Assembly (NCBI GenBank): GCA_029309925.1 | Contig: JARKND010000005.1 | Location: forward strand, 620,001-684,000 | Source of the DNA: Fulvivirgaceae bacterium JP3-4 | Lineage (GTDB): Bacteria; Bacteroidota; Bacteroidia; Cytophagales; Cyclobacteriaceae | Length of the DNA: 64,000 nucleotides | Reading direction: 5' to 3' | Part shown: positions 1 to 9,078 of the stretch, one piece after another | Layout of the letters: every line of letters begins with the position of its first letter | How positions within the stretch are numbered: position 1 is the stretch's first letter | The notes under the pieces: generated by a model | Databases searched by the model: none | Told to the model about the DNA's origin: nothing | The model's input: the letters and a program-made list of their open reading frames with translations, nothing else | Translations under genes and position numbers: made by a program

Positions 1-600
1 CGAGAAGTTAAACGGTTCAAGATGTGTGACGGGGAACGGAATTCGACCCCTTCGGGTCGCGTGTCGAAGCAATATCCCTGCTATAAACATGTGATCCCTT
101 CGGGATCGGACACCGTGCATTAGTGTCAGGCCTGCTCGCGCGTGCATGTAAAATAACACCTTACAATTAATCTCTATGTAATTTTATTGGTATCGCCTCT
201 CACAATTATTGAACATCAGGCAGAATGCTGCAGCTTTCTTACGTAAACGAAAGGCTTCTGACCTCGAAGAGGTCAGATGTTTGTAGAAGAAAATGGAAAT
301 GGGCTCCGACCCTGAAGGGTCGCATTTTTTTGAACGAGTGTTGCTCGATGGAGTATGGAAACCTGTTAAGGTCAAATTCCACAACGATTCTGCCGCGAAC
401 GGAGTCGACCCCTTCGTTGTCGTCTCTTGAGCTGTATGGCGTCTACTATAACATTCAATCCCTCCGGGATCGAAGGATTATTGATTCGTGTGTTAAGCAG
501 AAATATCGCCAACGCAGCGTCTTGCCCGGAAATTTGTTTCCCGACTATGGCGCTATGCCGCGATGGATGCCTGCGTCTTCCTCTTTCATGTCTCCTTACG
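1..600. other. gene-free region rich in short hairpins
   Basis: No convincing gene is seen. The stretch holds at least five short, near-perfect hairpins with stems of 5-8 bp and loops of 3-4 bases: CGACCC/GGGTCG at 44-59, GATCCC/GGGATC at 93-107, CTGACCTC/GAGGTCAG at 258-276, CGACCC/GGGTCG at 307-322 followed by a run of T (terminator-like, plus strand), and ATCCC/GGGAT at 458-470. A 166-codon open frame at 225-725 runs through these hairpins and into the end of htpG on the other strand, has no recognisable domain, and is judged spurious. The hairpins look like repeat-family members rather than regulatory sites of one gene. Confidence 0.6.
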
Positions 601-652
601 AAAAAACCCCCGGCTTAAGCCGGGGGTTACTTGGAAGAGTGGCTAAAGCCAC
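601..652. repeat. REP-like palindrome pair, possible htpG terminator
   Basis: A perfect 20-bp palindrome CCCCCGGCTTAAGCCGGGGG (607-626) is followed by a second small palindrome GTGGCTAAAGCCAC (639-652). Both motifs recur in variant form at 23.5-23.8 kb and 51.1-51.7 kb, so this is a member of a dispersed family. Six A residues precede the long palindrome on the plus strand; read on the minus strand the hairpin is therefore followed by six T, so it can also act as an intrinsic terminator for htpG, whose stop codon lies 70 bases upstream on that strand. Confidence 0.65.
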
Positions 653-696
653 ATTTGATTTTGATATCGTATCGGATAGATCAATTCCCTCTTTAT

Positions 697-2598
697 TTAA
701 GACACCAGCGAAACACTTCTCTTGATAAAATTCGTCAGGTCAGCACCGGTCAGCATGTTCTGCGAAAGCAGCGCAAGGTCGTAAGCCTGCTTGGCAAGCG
801 TTGTTTTGCGTTCATCAGAGTCGGCTTGCAGGATCTTTTGCACGAGTGAGTGGTTTCCGTTAATTGAGACGTTGTACTGGTCTGGCATCGCTCCCATAAA
901 TCCGTACTGGCCGCCACCCATCTTCGCCATGTCTTTCATTCTGCGCATGAATTCGCTCATCGTAATAACAACGGGCAGATCGTCTGGAGACATTGCTTCG
1001 ATGCTCACCGTCATATTCTTGTTATTGATAGCGTTTTCGAAAACTGTTTTCACTTTTTGCTGGTCGTCTTCGCTTAATACGCTTTCGATCTTTTCACCCT
1101 TGTCGATGAGTTTTTCAGCGGTGTCACTGTCAACGCGCTTCAGTTGTATCTTTTCAAGCTTTTGTTCAAGTGTATTTACAAAATGACTGTCAAGGATTCC
1201 GTCCAGGACAAGCACATCATAGCTTTTGTTTTTTGCAGCTTCAATAAAGCCGTGCTGTTTGCCTTTGTCCGTTGCGTACAGGAACACCGTGTTGTCGTCT
1301 TTGTCAGTCTGGATTGGCTTCACTTTCTCCTTGTATTCGGTGAATGTGAAATATTTGTCATCCGTGTTCTTCAATAGTGCAAACTCTTTTGCGCGATCGT
1401 AGAATTTTTCATCGCTGATCATTCCATATTTTACGAAGATGCTGATGTCGTCCCACTTTTTCTCAAAGTCCGCGCGGTCTTTCTTAAAAAGATCCTGCAG
1501 CTTGTCGCCAACCTTTTTAGTAATGTGTTGACTGATCTTTTTCACACTGGAATCGGACTGAAGATAGCTGCGCGAAACGTTCAGCGGAATATCCGGAGAA
1601 TCTATAACGCCATGGAGTAGCATCAGAAAGTCAGGAACAACATCCTTTACTTCATCTGTGATGAACACCTGACGGGAATACAACTGGATTTTGTTCTTGC
1701 TGACCTCAAAATCGTTTTTCACTTTAGGGAAATATAAAATTCCCGTGAGGTTGAACGGATAGTCAACGTTGAGGTGAATCCAGAACAGCGGATCCTCCGC
1801 GAAAGGATAGAGCTCTTTGTAAAACTTAAGGTAGTCTTCATCTTTAAGATCACTTGGAGACTTCGTCCAGAGCGGAGACGGGTTATTGATGATTCGGTCT
1901 TTCTTTTCGGTCCTGAACTTTGGTTTGCCGTCAGCATCAACACCATCTTCAACACGCTCTTCCTTCGTTCCGAATTTTATTTCTACAGGAAGAAACTTGC
2001 AGTATTTTTCAAGGATGCCTTTCAATCTCCATTCGTCAAGAAATTCTTCAGAGTCTTTATTGATGTGGAGGATGACATCTGTTCCACGCTGAGCTTTGGT
2101 TGCAGGCGAAAGTTCAAACTCCGTTGAGCCATCGCATTCCCAGCGCGCAGCTTCATTTTCGGAAACTTTATACGATCGCGAAATGATCTCAACCTTGTCG
2201 GCCACCATGAAGGACGAGTAAAAGCCCAGACCGAATTTTCCGATAATGTCTTTTCCATCGGCCTTGTCTTTGAACTTCTCAACAAACTCAGTAGCTCCTG
2301 AGAATGCGATCTGATTGATATACTTTTTGATTTCCTCACCTGTCATGCCGATGCCTTTATCGCTGACGGTGATTGTCTTTTTATCCTTGTCAAAAGAAAC
2401 TTCGATGGTGAGGTCGCCCAGTTCTCCGTTAAATTCTCCCATACCGGCCAGCTTCTTCAGCTTCTGGGTTGCATCTACCGCGTTCGATACGAGCTCACGA
2501 AGAAATATTTCATGATCCGAATAGAGGAATTTTTTGATGATCGGAAATATGTTTTCGGTGTGGATGGAAATTGTGCCTTTTTCGAGTGTTTCTGCCAT
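697..2598 (-). CDS. htpG: molecular chaperone HtpG (Hsp90 family)
   Basis: Bacterial Hsp90, an ATP-driven homodimeric cytosolic chaperone. The 633-residue length fits the family (E. coli HtpG is 624). The N-terminal GHKL ATPase domain shows LRELVSNAVDA with E35, N39 and D42, then DKGIGMT and the lid motif GKFGLGFYSSF. The middle domain has the conserved LNVSRSYLQ segment, and the C-terminal dimerisation domain follows. The gene stands alone, divergent from the peroxidase gene across about 180 bp. The start follows the usual family N-terminus directly upstream of the ATPase domain. Identification is firm. Confidence 0.97.
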   Translation of the reverse strand: MAETLEKGTISIHTENIFPIIKKFLYSDHEIFLRELVSNAVDATQKLKKLAGMGEFNGELGDLTIEVSFDKDKKTITVSDKGIGMTGEEIKKYINQIAFSGATEFVEKFKDKADGKDIIGKFGLGFYSSFMVADKVEIISRSYKVSENEAARWECDGSTEFELSPATKAQRGTDVILHINKDSEEFLDEWRLKGILEKYCKFLPVEIKFGTKEERVEDGVDADGKPKFRTEKKDRIINNPSPLWTKSPSDLKDEDYLKFYKELYPFAEDPLFWIHLNVDYPFNLTGILYFPKVKNDFEVSKNKIQLYSRQVFITDEVKDVVPDFLMLLHGVIDSPDIPLNVSRSYLQSDSSVKKISQHITKKVGDKLQDLFKKDRADFEKKWDDISIFVKYGMISDEKFYDRAKEFALLKNTDDKYFTFTEYKEKVKPIQTDKDDNTVFLYATDKGKQHGFIEAAKNKSYDVLVLDGILDSHFVNTLEQKLEKIQLKRVDSDTAEKLIDKGEKIESVLSEDDQQKVKTVFENAINNKNMTVSIEAMSPDDLPVVITMSEFMRRMKDMAKMGGGQYGFMGAMPDQYNVSINGNHSLVQKILQADSDERKTTLAKQAYDLALLSQNMLTGADLTNFIKRSVSLVS

Positions 2599-2780
2599 AA
2601 CTTAAAATTTTTCGTCTGGATTGTGTGTGTGCGGATAACTCAAATACTATTCCACGGGCCGAAAAATGACAGGTTGACAGATTTTAGTTTTCAACGCCTG
2701 TTTTGTACCTTCGAAATGACCGCCCGCTTGCAACGTTTTCCAGACTCAACGTGTCAAAATAAAAGAACCAAACAAGACCC

Positions 2781-3878
2781 ATGAAAACGAATTATGCACT
2801 TTTACTTTTTGCGGCAATTGCGCTGCTTGGTAGTTCATGCGCGTTTGAAGAAGACAACTCCGTCCGGACGCTTACACTCGATCTGCCCCAGACGCCCGAT
2901 GTGTACACCACAGGAACACACCTTCCGACCTTGGGCAGAGTGCTTTTTTATGATCGAAAGCTTTCCCTTAATAATTCAGTGGCATGTGCCTCATGTCACA
3001 AGCAGACCCTTGCCTTTGCCGATAATGTGCGGTTTAGTGAAGGGTTCGAGCGCAAGCTCACTACCCGGAACTCGATGCCTATTCAAAACATTCTTGGCCG
3101 CAGCCATTTCGATTCACTTGTTGTGATCGATCCGATGCCAGGATTCTTTCAGAATTTTTTATTCTGGGATGGCCGCGAGCATGATTTGAAAACTATGGTG
3201 ATGAAGCCGATCGTGAATCACGTAGAGATGGGCTTTACCGATTTAAGTGAGCTTGAGACGAAGCTTGGACGAGTTCCGTATTATGAAACGCTTTTTGAAA
3301 AAGCATTTGGTGACAGGACGATCACCGAGGAAAGGATCGCGCTGGCCATCAGTAGTTTCGTTCAGAGTATATCTTCGCAACAAACCCGGTTCGACCGTGC
3401 TGCCATGAATAACGAGCCGCTCTCAGCCCTTGAACAAAAAGGGAGAAGCCTGTTCACAACAGTTTATGACTGCAATAGTTGTCACCAGGTGGAAAGCCCG
3501 CACGGATATCTTCATGCCGGAGTATTTGCCAACATTGGCCTTGAAGCAAATTACCAGGACAACGGTCTTGGTGAGGTAACGAAAAATTCGTTTGACAACG
3601 GCAAGTTCAAAATTCCTTCATTGCGAAATGTTGCACTCACCGCTCCCTATATGCATGATGGACGATTTGAGACACTTGATGATGTGATGGAGCATTACAG
3701 TCATGGAATCGCCAATCATCCTAACCTGGATCATCGGCTGAAAACAGAAAAGGGTACTCCGCGAGTGATGGAAATTCCAGACTCCGACAAGGATGCGATC
3801 ATCGCCTTCCTGCATACACTCACCGATTACCAGATGATTACCGACAAGAAGTTTTCAGATCCTTTTAAAGTCGAGTAA
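2781..3878 (+). CDS. di-haem cytochrome c peroxidase (CcpA/MauG family) lipoprotein
   Basis: Reduces hydrogen peroxide with electrons from cytochromes, or acts as a MauG-like oxidase, on the periplasmic side. The N-terminus is a lipoprotein signal with lipobox LGSSC and lipidation Cys20. Two haem-c sites are seen: CASCH (C69, C72, H73) and CNSCH (C231, C234, H235), with a likely distal ligand in APYMHDG (M291). Length 365 is normal for the family. The stop codon TAA abuts the ATG of the next gene, so the two are co-transcribed. Whether the substrate is peroxide or a protein cannot be decided from sequence. Confidence 0.93.
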   Translation: MKTNYALLLFAAIALLGSSCAFEEDNSVRTLTLDLPQTPDVYTTGTHLPTLGRVLFYDRKLSLNNSVACASCHKQTLAFADNVRFSEGFERKLTTRNSMPIQNILGRSHFDSLVVIDPMPGFFQNFLFWDGREHDLKTMVMKPIVNHVEMGFTDLSELETKLGRVPYYETLFEKAFGDRTITEERIALAISSFVQSISSQQTRFDRAAMNNEPLSALEQKGRSLFTTVYDCNSCHQVESPHGYLHAGVFANIGLEANYQDNGLGEVTKNSFDNGKFKIPSLRNVALTAPYMHDGRFETLDDVMEHYSHGIANHPNLDHRLKTEKGTPRVMEIPDSDKDAIIAFLHTLTDYQMITDKKFSDPFKVE

Positions 3879-4595
3879 ATGCAAAAAACTTTTCTGGGGC
3901 TCGTCATGGCGAGTCTGCTTTCCCTGAATGCGGTTGCCCAGGAGGAGACTGCTCCTGTAAAAAAATCAAGTCATTACATCGGACTTCAGGCTAACCAACT
4001 TATTCGCCAGGTGTTCAATTTCAGCAACACCAATTCTATTGTGAACAACCCGTACCTCCTCACCTATGCTGTTAATTCAATTGACAACGGGGGAGGCCTC
4101 ACCATGGGTTTTGGCTACACTTTCAATGAATCAACCGATGGCGACCAGTTCGTGCAGCGCGTTACCACGATCAATGACCTTTTCTTCAGGATTGGTTTTG
4201 AAAAGAAATCGCTGCTGGCACGGAAAGTTATTCTCAGCGTGGGCGGAGACGTAGTGCTTGCCCGGGAAAAGACGGAGACCAAAACCGAAGAAAAAACACA
4301 AAGCCAAATTACATTTGAATCGGGCCGGACGGGCAAATCCACCGGCTTTGGACCGAGGCTCACGATCAATTACCAGATTCACGAGAAAATCCTGGTTGGC
4401 ACGGAAGCCAACTATTATTTTGTTTGGAGGAACACCGATGACACGCGCACCGATGTGTTTTTTGAAACGATCTTCGACCCTGTAACCGGCCAGCAAAGAA
4501 CGGTAAGAAGGACCAATGAAACGAAAGAAACCACGAAGGACAAACGCTTTCAGTTTAATCCACCGGCTGTCATTTTCCTGATTTTGAAATTCTGA
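3879..4595 (+). CDS. predicted outer-membrane beta-barrel protein
   Basis: Unrecognised 238-residue protein with a clear Sec signal peptide (cleavage near LNAVAQ-EE) and alternating polar/aromatic strands ending in a hydrophobic aromatic C-terminus (PAVIFLILKF), as in small outer-membrane barrels. It begins immediately after the peroxidase stop codon, so it is translationally coupled to it; the pair may act on the same process, for example as an envelope partner of the peroxidase. Its stop codon meets that of the opposite-strand DUF4293 gene in TGATCA, with no base between them. Function unknown. Confidence 0.75.
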   Translation: MQKTFLGLVMASLLSLNAVAQEETAPVKKSSHYIGLQANQLIRQVFNFSNTNSIVNNPYLLTYAVNSIDNGGGLTMGFGYTFNESTDGDQFVQRVTTINDLFFRIGFEKKSLLARKVILSVGGDVVLAREKTETKTEEKTQSQITFESGRTGKSTGFGPRLTINYQIHEKILVGTEANYYFVWRNTDDTRTDVFFETIFDPVTGQQRTVRRTNETKETTKDKRFQFNPPAVIFLILKF

Positions 4596-5060
4596 TCAGC
4601 GCAGACGGTCAGAGTCCCGCACGAGTTTTTCATCGCGCCTGATGAAACGGTTTGCCAAAAGATTACACAGCACAGCAGCACCTGGCAGCCAAAGGCCAAG
4701 GCCGTACACACCACCCTGAAATTCCTTTGTCAATTGGTTGGAGAATATAACAGCCGATGCAATTGTGCCGGCTATAAAGAGTGAATTCAGTGCACCCAGT
4801 TTCATTTGCAGTATGCGATTCCGGAATTTACCGATCTCAATAATAGCAATCGTAATTGCCGCAATGGCGAGGATAGCCGTTAAGGAATACGGGAAATATT
4901 GTGTGTTGGCTGTTTCACCCTGCTTCACCGTGTAGTGAAGGGCATATAACTGATGCGATTGCCCTGCACTGTCCTGGTAAACCCAGATGGGAAGGAAAAT
5001 TGATGCCAGTAAGCTGATGATGGCGATGACCAGAAATACAGTTTGAATTCTTTGCCACAT
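4596..5060 (-). CDS. DUF4293 family membrane protein
   Basis: Small integral membrane protein of 154 residues starting MWQRIQTVFL, a hallmark of the Bacteroidota-specific DUF4293 family. Four hydrophobic segments are seen at about 6-26, 58-76, 86-106 and 118-136, with a charged C-terminal tail. No biochemical role is established for the family. It is convergent with the preceding barrel gene and divergent from the thiolase gene. Confidence 0.85.
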   Translation of the reverse strand: MWQRIQTVFLVIAIISLLASIFLPIWVYQDSAGQSHQLYALHYTVKQGETANTQYFPYSLTAILAIAAITIAIIEIGKFRNRILQMKLGALNSLFIAGTIASAVIFSNQLTKEFQGGVYGLGLWLPGAAVLCNLLANRFIRRDEKLVRDSDRLR

Positions 5061-5166
5061 GTTGGTGTTAATTTAACTTGCCGCTTTGGTTTGGATACTA
5101 ACGCGTGGCGCAAAACTAAGGAATTGATTGAATCTTCGCGCCCGAATAAAGGAAAACTGACAATTT

Positions 5167-6360
5167 ATGACTTCTGCCTTTGTTGTTGATATTGTAAGAA
5201 CACCAATCGGGAAATATGCCGGGGCCTTGTCTGGCGTACGCCCGGATGATCTGGCCGCACATGTCATCATGGCGCTGATGGAGCGCAACAAGAACTTTGA
5301 TGCTTCCATCATCGAGGACGTAGTGTTTGGCGCTGCAAACCAGGCTGGTGAAGACAACCGAAACGTTGCGCGAATGGCTTTGCTGTTGGCCGGACTCTCG
5401 AAGGAAATTGGTGGCGTGACAGTCAACAGACTCTGTGCTTCGGGATTGCAGGCAATCATGGATGCTTCGATGGGAATCATGACCGGCAATGGCTCAGCGT
5501 ATATCGCGGGTGGTGTGGAGAGCATGAGTCGCGCGCCTTTTGTGATGGCCAAAAGCGATGAAGCGTTTTCGCGAAAGTCGGAAGTTTATGATACGACCAT
5601 CGGCTGGCGATTTGTGAATTCAAAGCTTTCAAAACTCTACCACCCATACAGCATGGGCGAGACTGCTGAGAATGTTGCAGAAAAATGGAACATATCCCGC
5701 TCCGCCCAGGATCAGTTTGCGTTTAATTCGCAGGCAAAATATCAAAAGGCGTTTGCAGCGGGAAAATTCAAAAACGAAATCACACCGATCACAGTGATGA
5801 AGGGCAAGGAATCGCTTGCTGTTGAAAAGGATGAACAACCCCGCGAAAGCTCACTGGAAAAACTTGCTTCCCTGAAGCCGGCTTTCAAGGAGGGAGGATC
5901 TGTCACTGCCGGAAATTCTTCCGGGATCAATGACGGTGCAGCTGCAGGGTTGATCGTGAGCGAAAATCTGCTTCGCGAACAGAATTTAGAGCCGATGGCA
6001 CGCGTAGTCTCGATGGCCGTTGCCGGTGTCGATCCGGCTTATATGGGAATAGGGCCTGTGCCTGCAACACAGAAAGCGCTGAAACGCGCGGGCCTCACGG
6101 TTAAGGATCTCGGGCTTGTCGAACTGAATGAAGCATTTGCATCTCAGTCCCTCGCCTGTATCAAAGACCTCGGGCTAAATCCTGATATCGTGAATGTAAA
6201 CGGTGGGGCTATCGCAATAGGTCATCCTCTCGGCTGCAGCGGTGTGCGCATCAGCGGAACCCTTCTGCATGAATTGAAAAAAAGAAATGTAAAGTACGGG
6301 TTAGCTACGATGTGTATCGGTGTTGGGCAGGGAGCAGCTATTATCTATGAGAACGTTTAA
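5167..6360 (+). CDS. acetyl-CoA C-acyltransferase (thiolase)
   Basis: Thiolase of 397 residues that cleaves 3-ketoacyl-CoA (beta-oxidation or aromatic degradation) or condenses acetyl-CoA. The nucleophile is C90 in NRLCASGLQ; H353 lies in GHPLGCSG and the second catalytic Cys is C383 in MCIGVGQG. The N-terminus resembles PcaF/FadA-type degradative thiolases. No other beta-oxidation gene is adjacent, so the exact substrate is open. The start ATG fits the family N-terminus (xxAFVVDxVRTPIG). Confidence 0.93.
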   Translation: MTSAFVVDIVRTPIGKYAGALSGVRPDDLAAHVIMALMERNKNFDASIIEDVVFGAANQAGEDNRNVARMALLLAGLSKEIGGVTVNRLCASGLQAIMDASMGIMTGNGSAYIAGGVESMSRAPFVMAKSDEAFSRKSEVYDTTIGWRFVNSKLSKLYHPYSMGETAENVAEKWNISRSAQDQFAFNSQAKYQKAFAAGKFKNEITPITVMKGKESLAVEKDEQPRESSLEKLASLKPAFKEGGSVTAGNSSGINDGAAAGLIVSENLLREQNLEPMARVVSMAVAGVDPAYMGIGPVPATQKALKRAGLTVKDLGLVELNEAFASQSLACIKDLGLNPDIVNVNGGAIAIGHPLGCSGVRISGTLLHELKKRNVKYGLATMCIGVGQGAAIIYENV

Positions 6361-6475
6361 AACAATTTTAAATTTGACACTTGAAATTTTAAATTTAATA
6401 CCGGCTCCTATGCGCCTTCAACGTTTTTCGGACGTGATTGCCTTTAAATTTCAAATTTAAAATTTCAAAATTTAA
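6361..6475. repeat. AT-rich fold-back element
   Basis: Two arms made of degenerate TTTAAATTT/GAAATTTT units, at 6361-6397 and 6443-6475, are inverted complements of each other and flank a 45-base unrelated loop. The element fills the gap between the thiolase stop and the truA start. It has the same architecture as elements at 9808, 13041, 15285, 24363, 36209, 39556 and 55694, though the sequences differ. As a transcript it would form a long imperfect hairpin. Confidence 0.6.
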
Positions 6476-6484
6476 GATAACCCC

Positions 6485-7231
6485 TTGCGCTACTTCTTCG
6501 AGATCAGCTACAACGGAACACATTACAACGGCTGGCAGTCGCAATTAAACGCCACCGGTGTGCAGACTGTCGTTGAGGAAGTAATGACTAAATTATTTCG
6601 GGAAAAGATCGAAATTACCGGCAGCGGCCGCACAGACACCGGGGTTCATTGCGAGCAGCAATTTTTTCACTGCGACATTGAAAAGACTTTTGACGAAGCT
6701 CAATTTATCCAGAAATTAAATTCGTTTTTGCCGAAAGACATTGCCATCCACACGATCCGGAAAGTAAAACCAACAGCAAGCGCCCGCTACGATGCCATCG
6801 AGCGAAGCTATCGCTACGAAATTGCACGTACAAAGAATCCTTTCCTGGAAGGTCTCGCATGGCACTTTTTTAAAGACATCGACATCCAAACCATGAACCA
6901 GGCTGCTGCGTTACTCACCGGTGAACACGATTTTGAATGCTTCAGCAAAGTGAAGACAGATGTCAATCATTTCAGGTGCGACATCAAGAAAGCCGAATGG
7001 AAGTCGGAGGGCAATCGTCTTTACTTTTACATTTCAGCGAACCGTTTCCTTCGCGGAATGGTAAGGGCGGTTGTCGGCACACTGCTCGATGTAGGAACCG
7101 GCAAAACTTCTATTAAGGATTTTCAGCAAATCATTAAAAGTCGTGACAGAAAAAAAGCGGGAGCAAATGTTCCCGCATATGGGCTGTATCTGATGAAAGT
7201 GAAATATCCGTCAACGGTGTATCTTAAATAA
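6485..7231 (+). CDS. truA: tRNA pseudouridine(38-40) synthase TruA
   Basis: Isomerises uridines 38-40 in the anticodon arm of tRNAs. The catalytic aspartate is D51 in GSGRTDTGVHC; the C-terminal motif NRFLRGMVRAVVGTLL is also typical. Length 248 matches the family. The start is a TTG codon at 6485, chosen because the family N-terminus (xRYFxExSYNGTxYxGWQ) begins right there and no ATG is near. The downstream ABC gene starts 6 bases after the stop, so they form an operon. Confidence 0.93.
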   Translation: MRYFFEISYNGTHYNGWQSQLNATGVQTVVEEVMTKLFREKIEITGSGRTDTGVHCEQQFFHCDIEKTFDEAQFIQKLNSFLPKDIAIHTIRKVKPTASARYDAIERSYRYEIARTKNPFLEGLAWHFFKDIDIQTMNQAAALLTGEHDFECFSKVKTDVNHFRCDIKKAEWKSEGNRLYFYISANRFLRGMVRAVVGTLLDVGTGKTSIKDFQQIIKSRDRKKAGANVPAYGLYLMKVKYPSTVYLK

Positions 7232-7237
7232 TTCATT

Positions 7238-9013
7238 GTGGAGAAAGAAAAAGTAAGCAGTGGCAATATTATTGACTGGTCAGTTCTCAGGCGACTGATG
7301 CGTTTTGTCACGCCTTACAAATGGCGGTTTTCAAGTGTTGTTGCACTAACCATCATCCTTGGTATTCTCACTCCGCTCCGGCCATACCTCATTCAGTACA
7401 CGCTCGACCACGATGTTGCTGAAGGCAACTACCAGGCGATGGTGAACATGATGATCTTCCTTTTTGGTTTGCTGGTTTTGCAGTCCATAGCTCAGTATGT
7501 TCACACCTACCTGTCCGGATGGATAGGCCAGCAGGTGATCCGCGATATCCGCACGAAGCTGTACGACCACATCGTGAACCTTCGCCTGCGCTTTTTTGAT
7601 AAGACACCTATAGGGCGACTCGTCACGCGGTCAATCTCCGATGTCGAAACACTGGCTGATGTTTTTAGCGAAGGACTCGCTGCCATGGCAGGAGATCTGC
7701 TTCAGATTATTTTCATCCTTGGCTTCATGTTCTACCAGGACTGGCGGCTGGCGTTGCTGAGTCTTTCAACGATTCCTTTGCTGCTGATCAGTACCTACAT
7801 TTTTAAAGAAAAAATTAAAGTTGCGTTCAATGATGTGAGGAATGCTGTAGCCAACCTGAATACCTTTGTTCAGGAGCACATCACCGGGATGAACGTTGTT
7901 CAGATCTTCGGTTCTGAAAAAAGGGAATTTGAAAAATTCCGCCAGATCAACGAAGATCACAAGCAGGCCAATATGCGCTCTGTACTCTATTATTCAGTCT
8001 ATTTTCCGGTCGCGGAAATTATTGCAGCAGCGGGTATCGGATTGCTTGTGTGGTACGGAGCAAAAGGAATCATAAACTTTGATGAAACTGGCATCACCGT
8101 TGGTAAACTGATTGCCTTCATCATGTACATCCAGATGTTTTTCCGCCCGATACGGATGATTGCCGATCGCTACAATACGTTGCAGATGGGAATCGTGAGC
8201 ACCTCGCGCATCCTAAACCTGCTCGATGATCAGGAACATGTTCAAAAGAATGGCACGCATCAACCGGAAGTCATCAACGGCGAAGTGCAGTTTGAAAATG
8301 TCTGGTTTGCCTACAATGATGAACAGTATGTGCTGAAAGACATCAGCCTTTCCATTCGTCAGGGCGAAACCATCGCGCTGGTGGGTGCAACCGGTGCAGG
8401 GAAATCTTCGATCATTAATTTGCTCAACCGCTTTTACGAGATCAGTAAAGGTTCAATCAAAGTTGACGGAGTTGATATCAACGAATACGACCTCGGCTAC
8501 CTTCGCAGAAATATCGGAGTGGTGTTGCAGGATGTCTTTCTATTTTCCGACACCATTTACAACAACATCACGCTCGGTAACCCGGATGTGACCGAAGAAA
8601 TGGTTTGGCACGCAGCTGATCTTGTGGGTGCGCGAAAATTTATTGAACGTCTTCCTGGAAAATTGAACTACAATGTGATGGAGCGCGGCTCAACATTGTC
8701 TGTGGGGCAACGCCAGCTTATTTCGTTCATTCGCGCAATGGTTTATGATCCTAAAATCCTCGTGCTTGACGAAGCCACCTCTTCGGTGGACACAGAAACA
8801 GAGGAGATGATCCAGGCCGCTATCGCGAAGATGATGAATGGAAGAACTGCCATTGTCATCGCACACCGGCTGTCAACTATTCAGAAGGCGGATAAGATCA
8901 TTGTGCTTGATCACGGGCATATTAAAGAGATCGGAAGTCATGACGAACTCCTGAGTAAGGAAGGGTTTTATTCACAACTCCACAAAATGCAGTATAAGGA
9001 GTTTGCCGGGTAG
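7238..9013 (+). CDS. ABC transporter half-molecule, MdlB-like exporter
   Basis: Type IV (B-family) ABC exporter of 591 residues: six membrane helices in about the first 320 residues, then an ATPase domain. Walker A is GATGAGKS at 383-390, the signature is LSVGQ at 487-491 (V replaces the usual G), and Walker B ends LDEATSSVD with the catalytic Glu intact. This combination is that of the MdlB side of heterodimeric exporters. A GTG start at 7238 is used, 6 bases after truA. The likely partner is the MdlA-like protein at 9920-11707 on the other strand. Substrate unknown (lipid or drug). Confidence 0.9.
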   Translation: MEKEKVSSGNIIDWSVLRRLMRFVTPYKWRFSSVVALTIILGILTPLRPYLIQYTLDHDVAEGNYQAMVNMMIFLFGLLVLQSIAQYVHTYLSGWIGQQVIRDIRTKLYDHIVNLRLRFFDKTPIGRLVTRSISDVETLADVFSEGLAAMAGDLLQIIFILGFMFYQDWRLALLSLSTIPLLLISTYIFKEKIKVAFNDVRNAVANLNTFVQEHITGMNVVQIFGSEKREFEKFRQINEDHKQANMRSVLYYSVYFPVAEIIAAAGIGLLVWYGAKGIINFDETGITVGKLIAFIMYIQMFFRPIRMIADRYNTLQMGIVSTSRILNLLDDQEHVQKNGTHQPEVINGEVQFENVWFAYNDEQYVLKDISLSIRQGETIALVGATGAGKSSIINLLNRFYEISKGSIKVDGVDINEYDLGYLRRNIGVVLQDVFLFSDTIYNNITLGNPDVTEEMVWHAADLVGARKFIERLPGKLNYNVMERGSTLSVGQRQLISFIRAMVYDPKILVLDEATSSVDTETEEMIQAAIAKMMNGRTAIVIAHRLSTIQKADKIIVLDHGHIKEIGSHDELLSKEGFYSQLHKMQYKEFAG

Positions 9014-9051
9014 CCTGTCCGCCTAAATGTGTCAGCTCAGTTCTATGAACA

Positions 9052-9076
9052 AGGGCAAAAACGGTATATTTGCCCT
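9052..9076 (+). promoter_or_regulatory. 8-bp hairpin containing a -7 box just before a start codon
   Basis: AGGGCAAA (9052-9059) and TTTGCCCT (9069-9076) form a perfect 8-bp inverted repeat ending 2 bases before the ATG at 9079. Embedded in it is TATATTTG (9065-9072), a full match to the Bacteroidota -7 consensus TAnnTTTG. If it is used, transcription would begin about at the ATG and the mRNA would be leaderless. A clear -33 TTG at the right distance was not found. Confidence 0.4.
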
Positions 9077-9078
9077 CA

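Noticed and set aside
225-725. 166-codon open frame on the plus strand
   Set aside because: It crosses several hairpins and a REP palindrome, runs into the end of htpG on the other strand, and shows no domain or signal.
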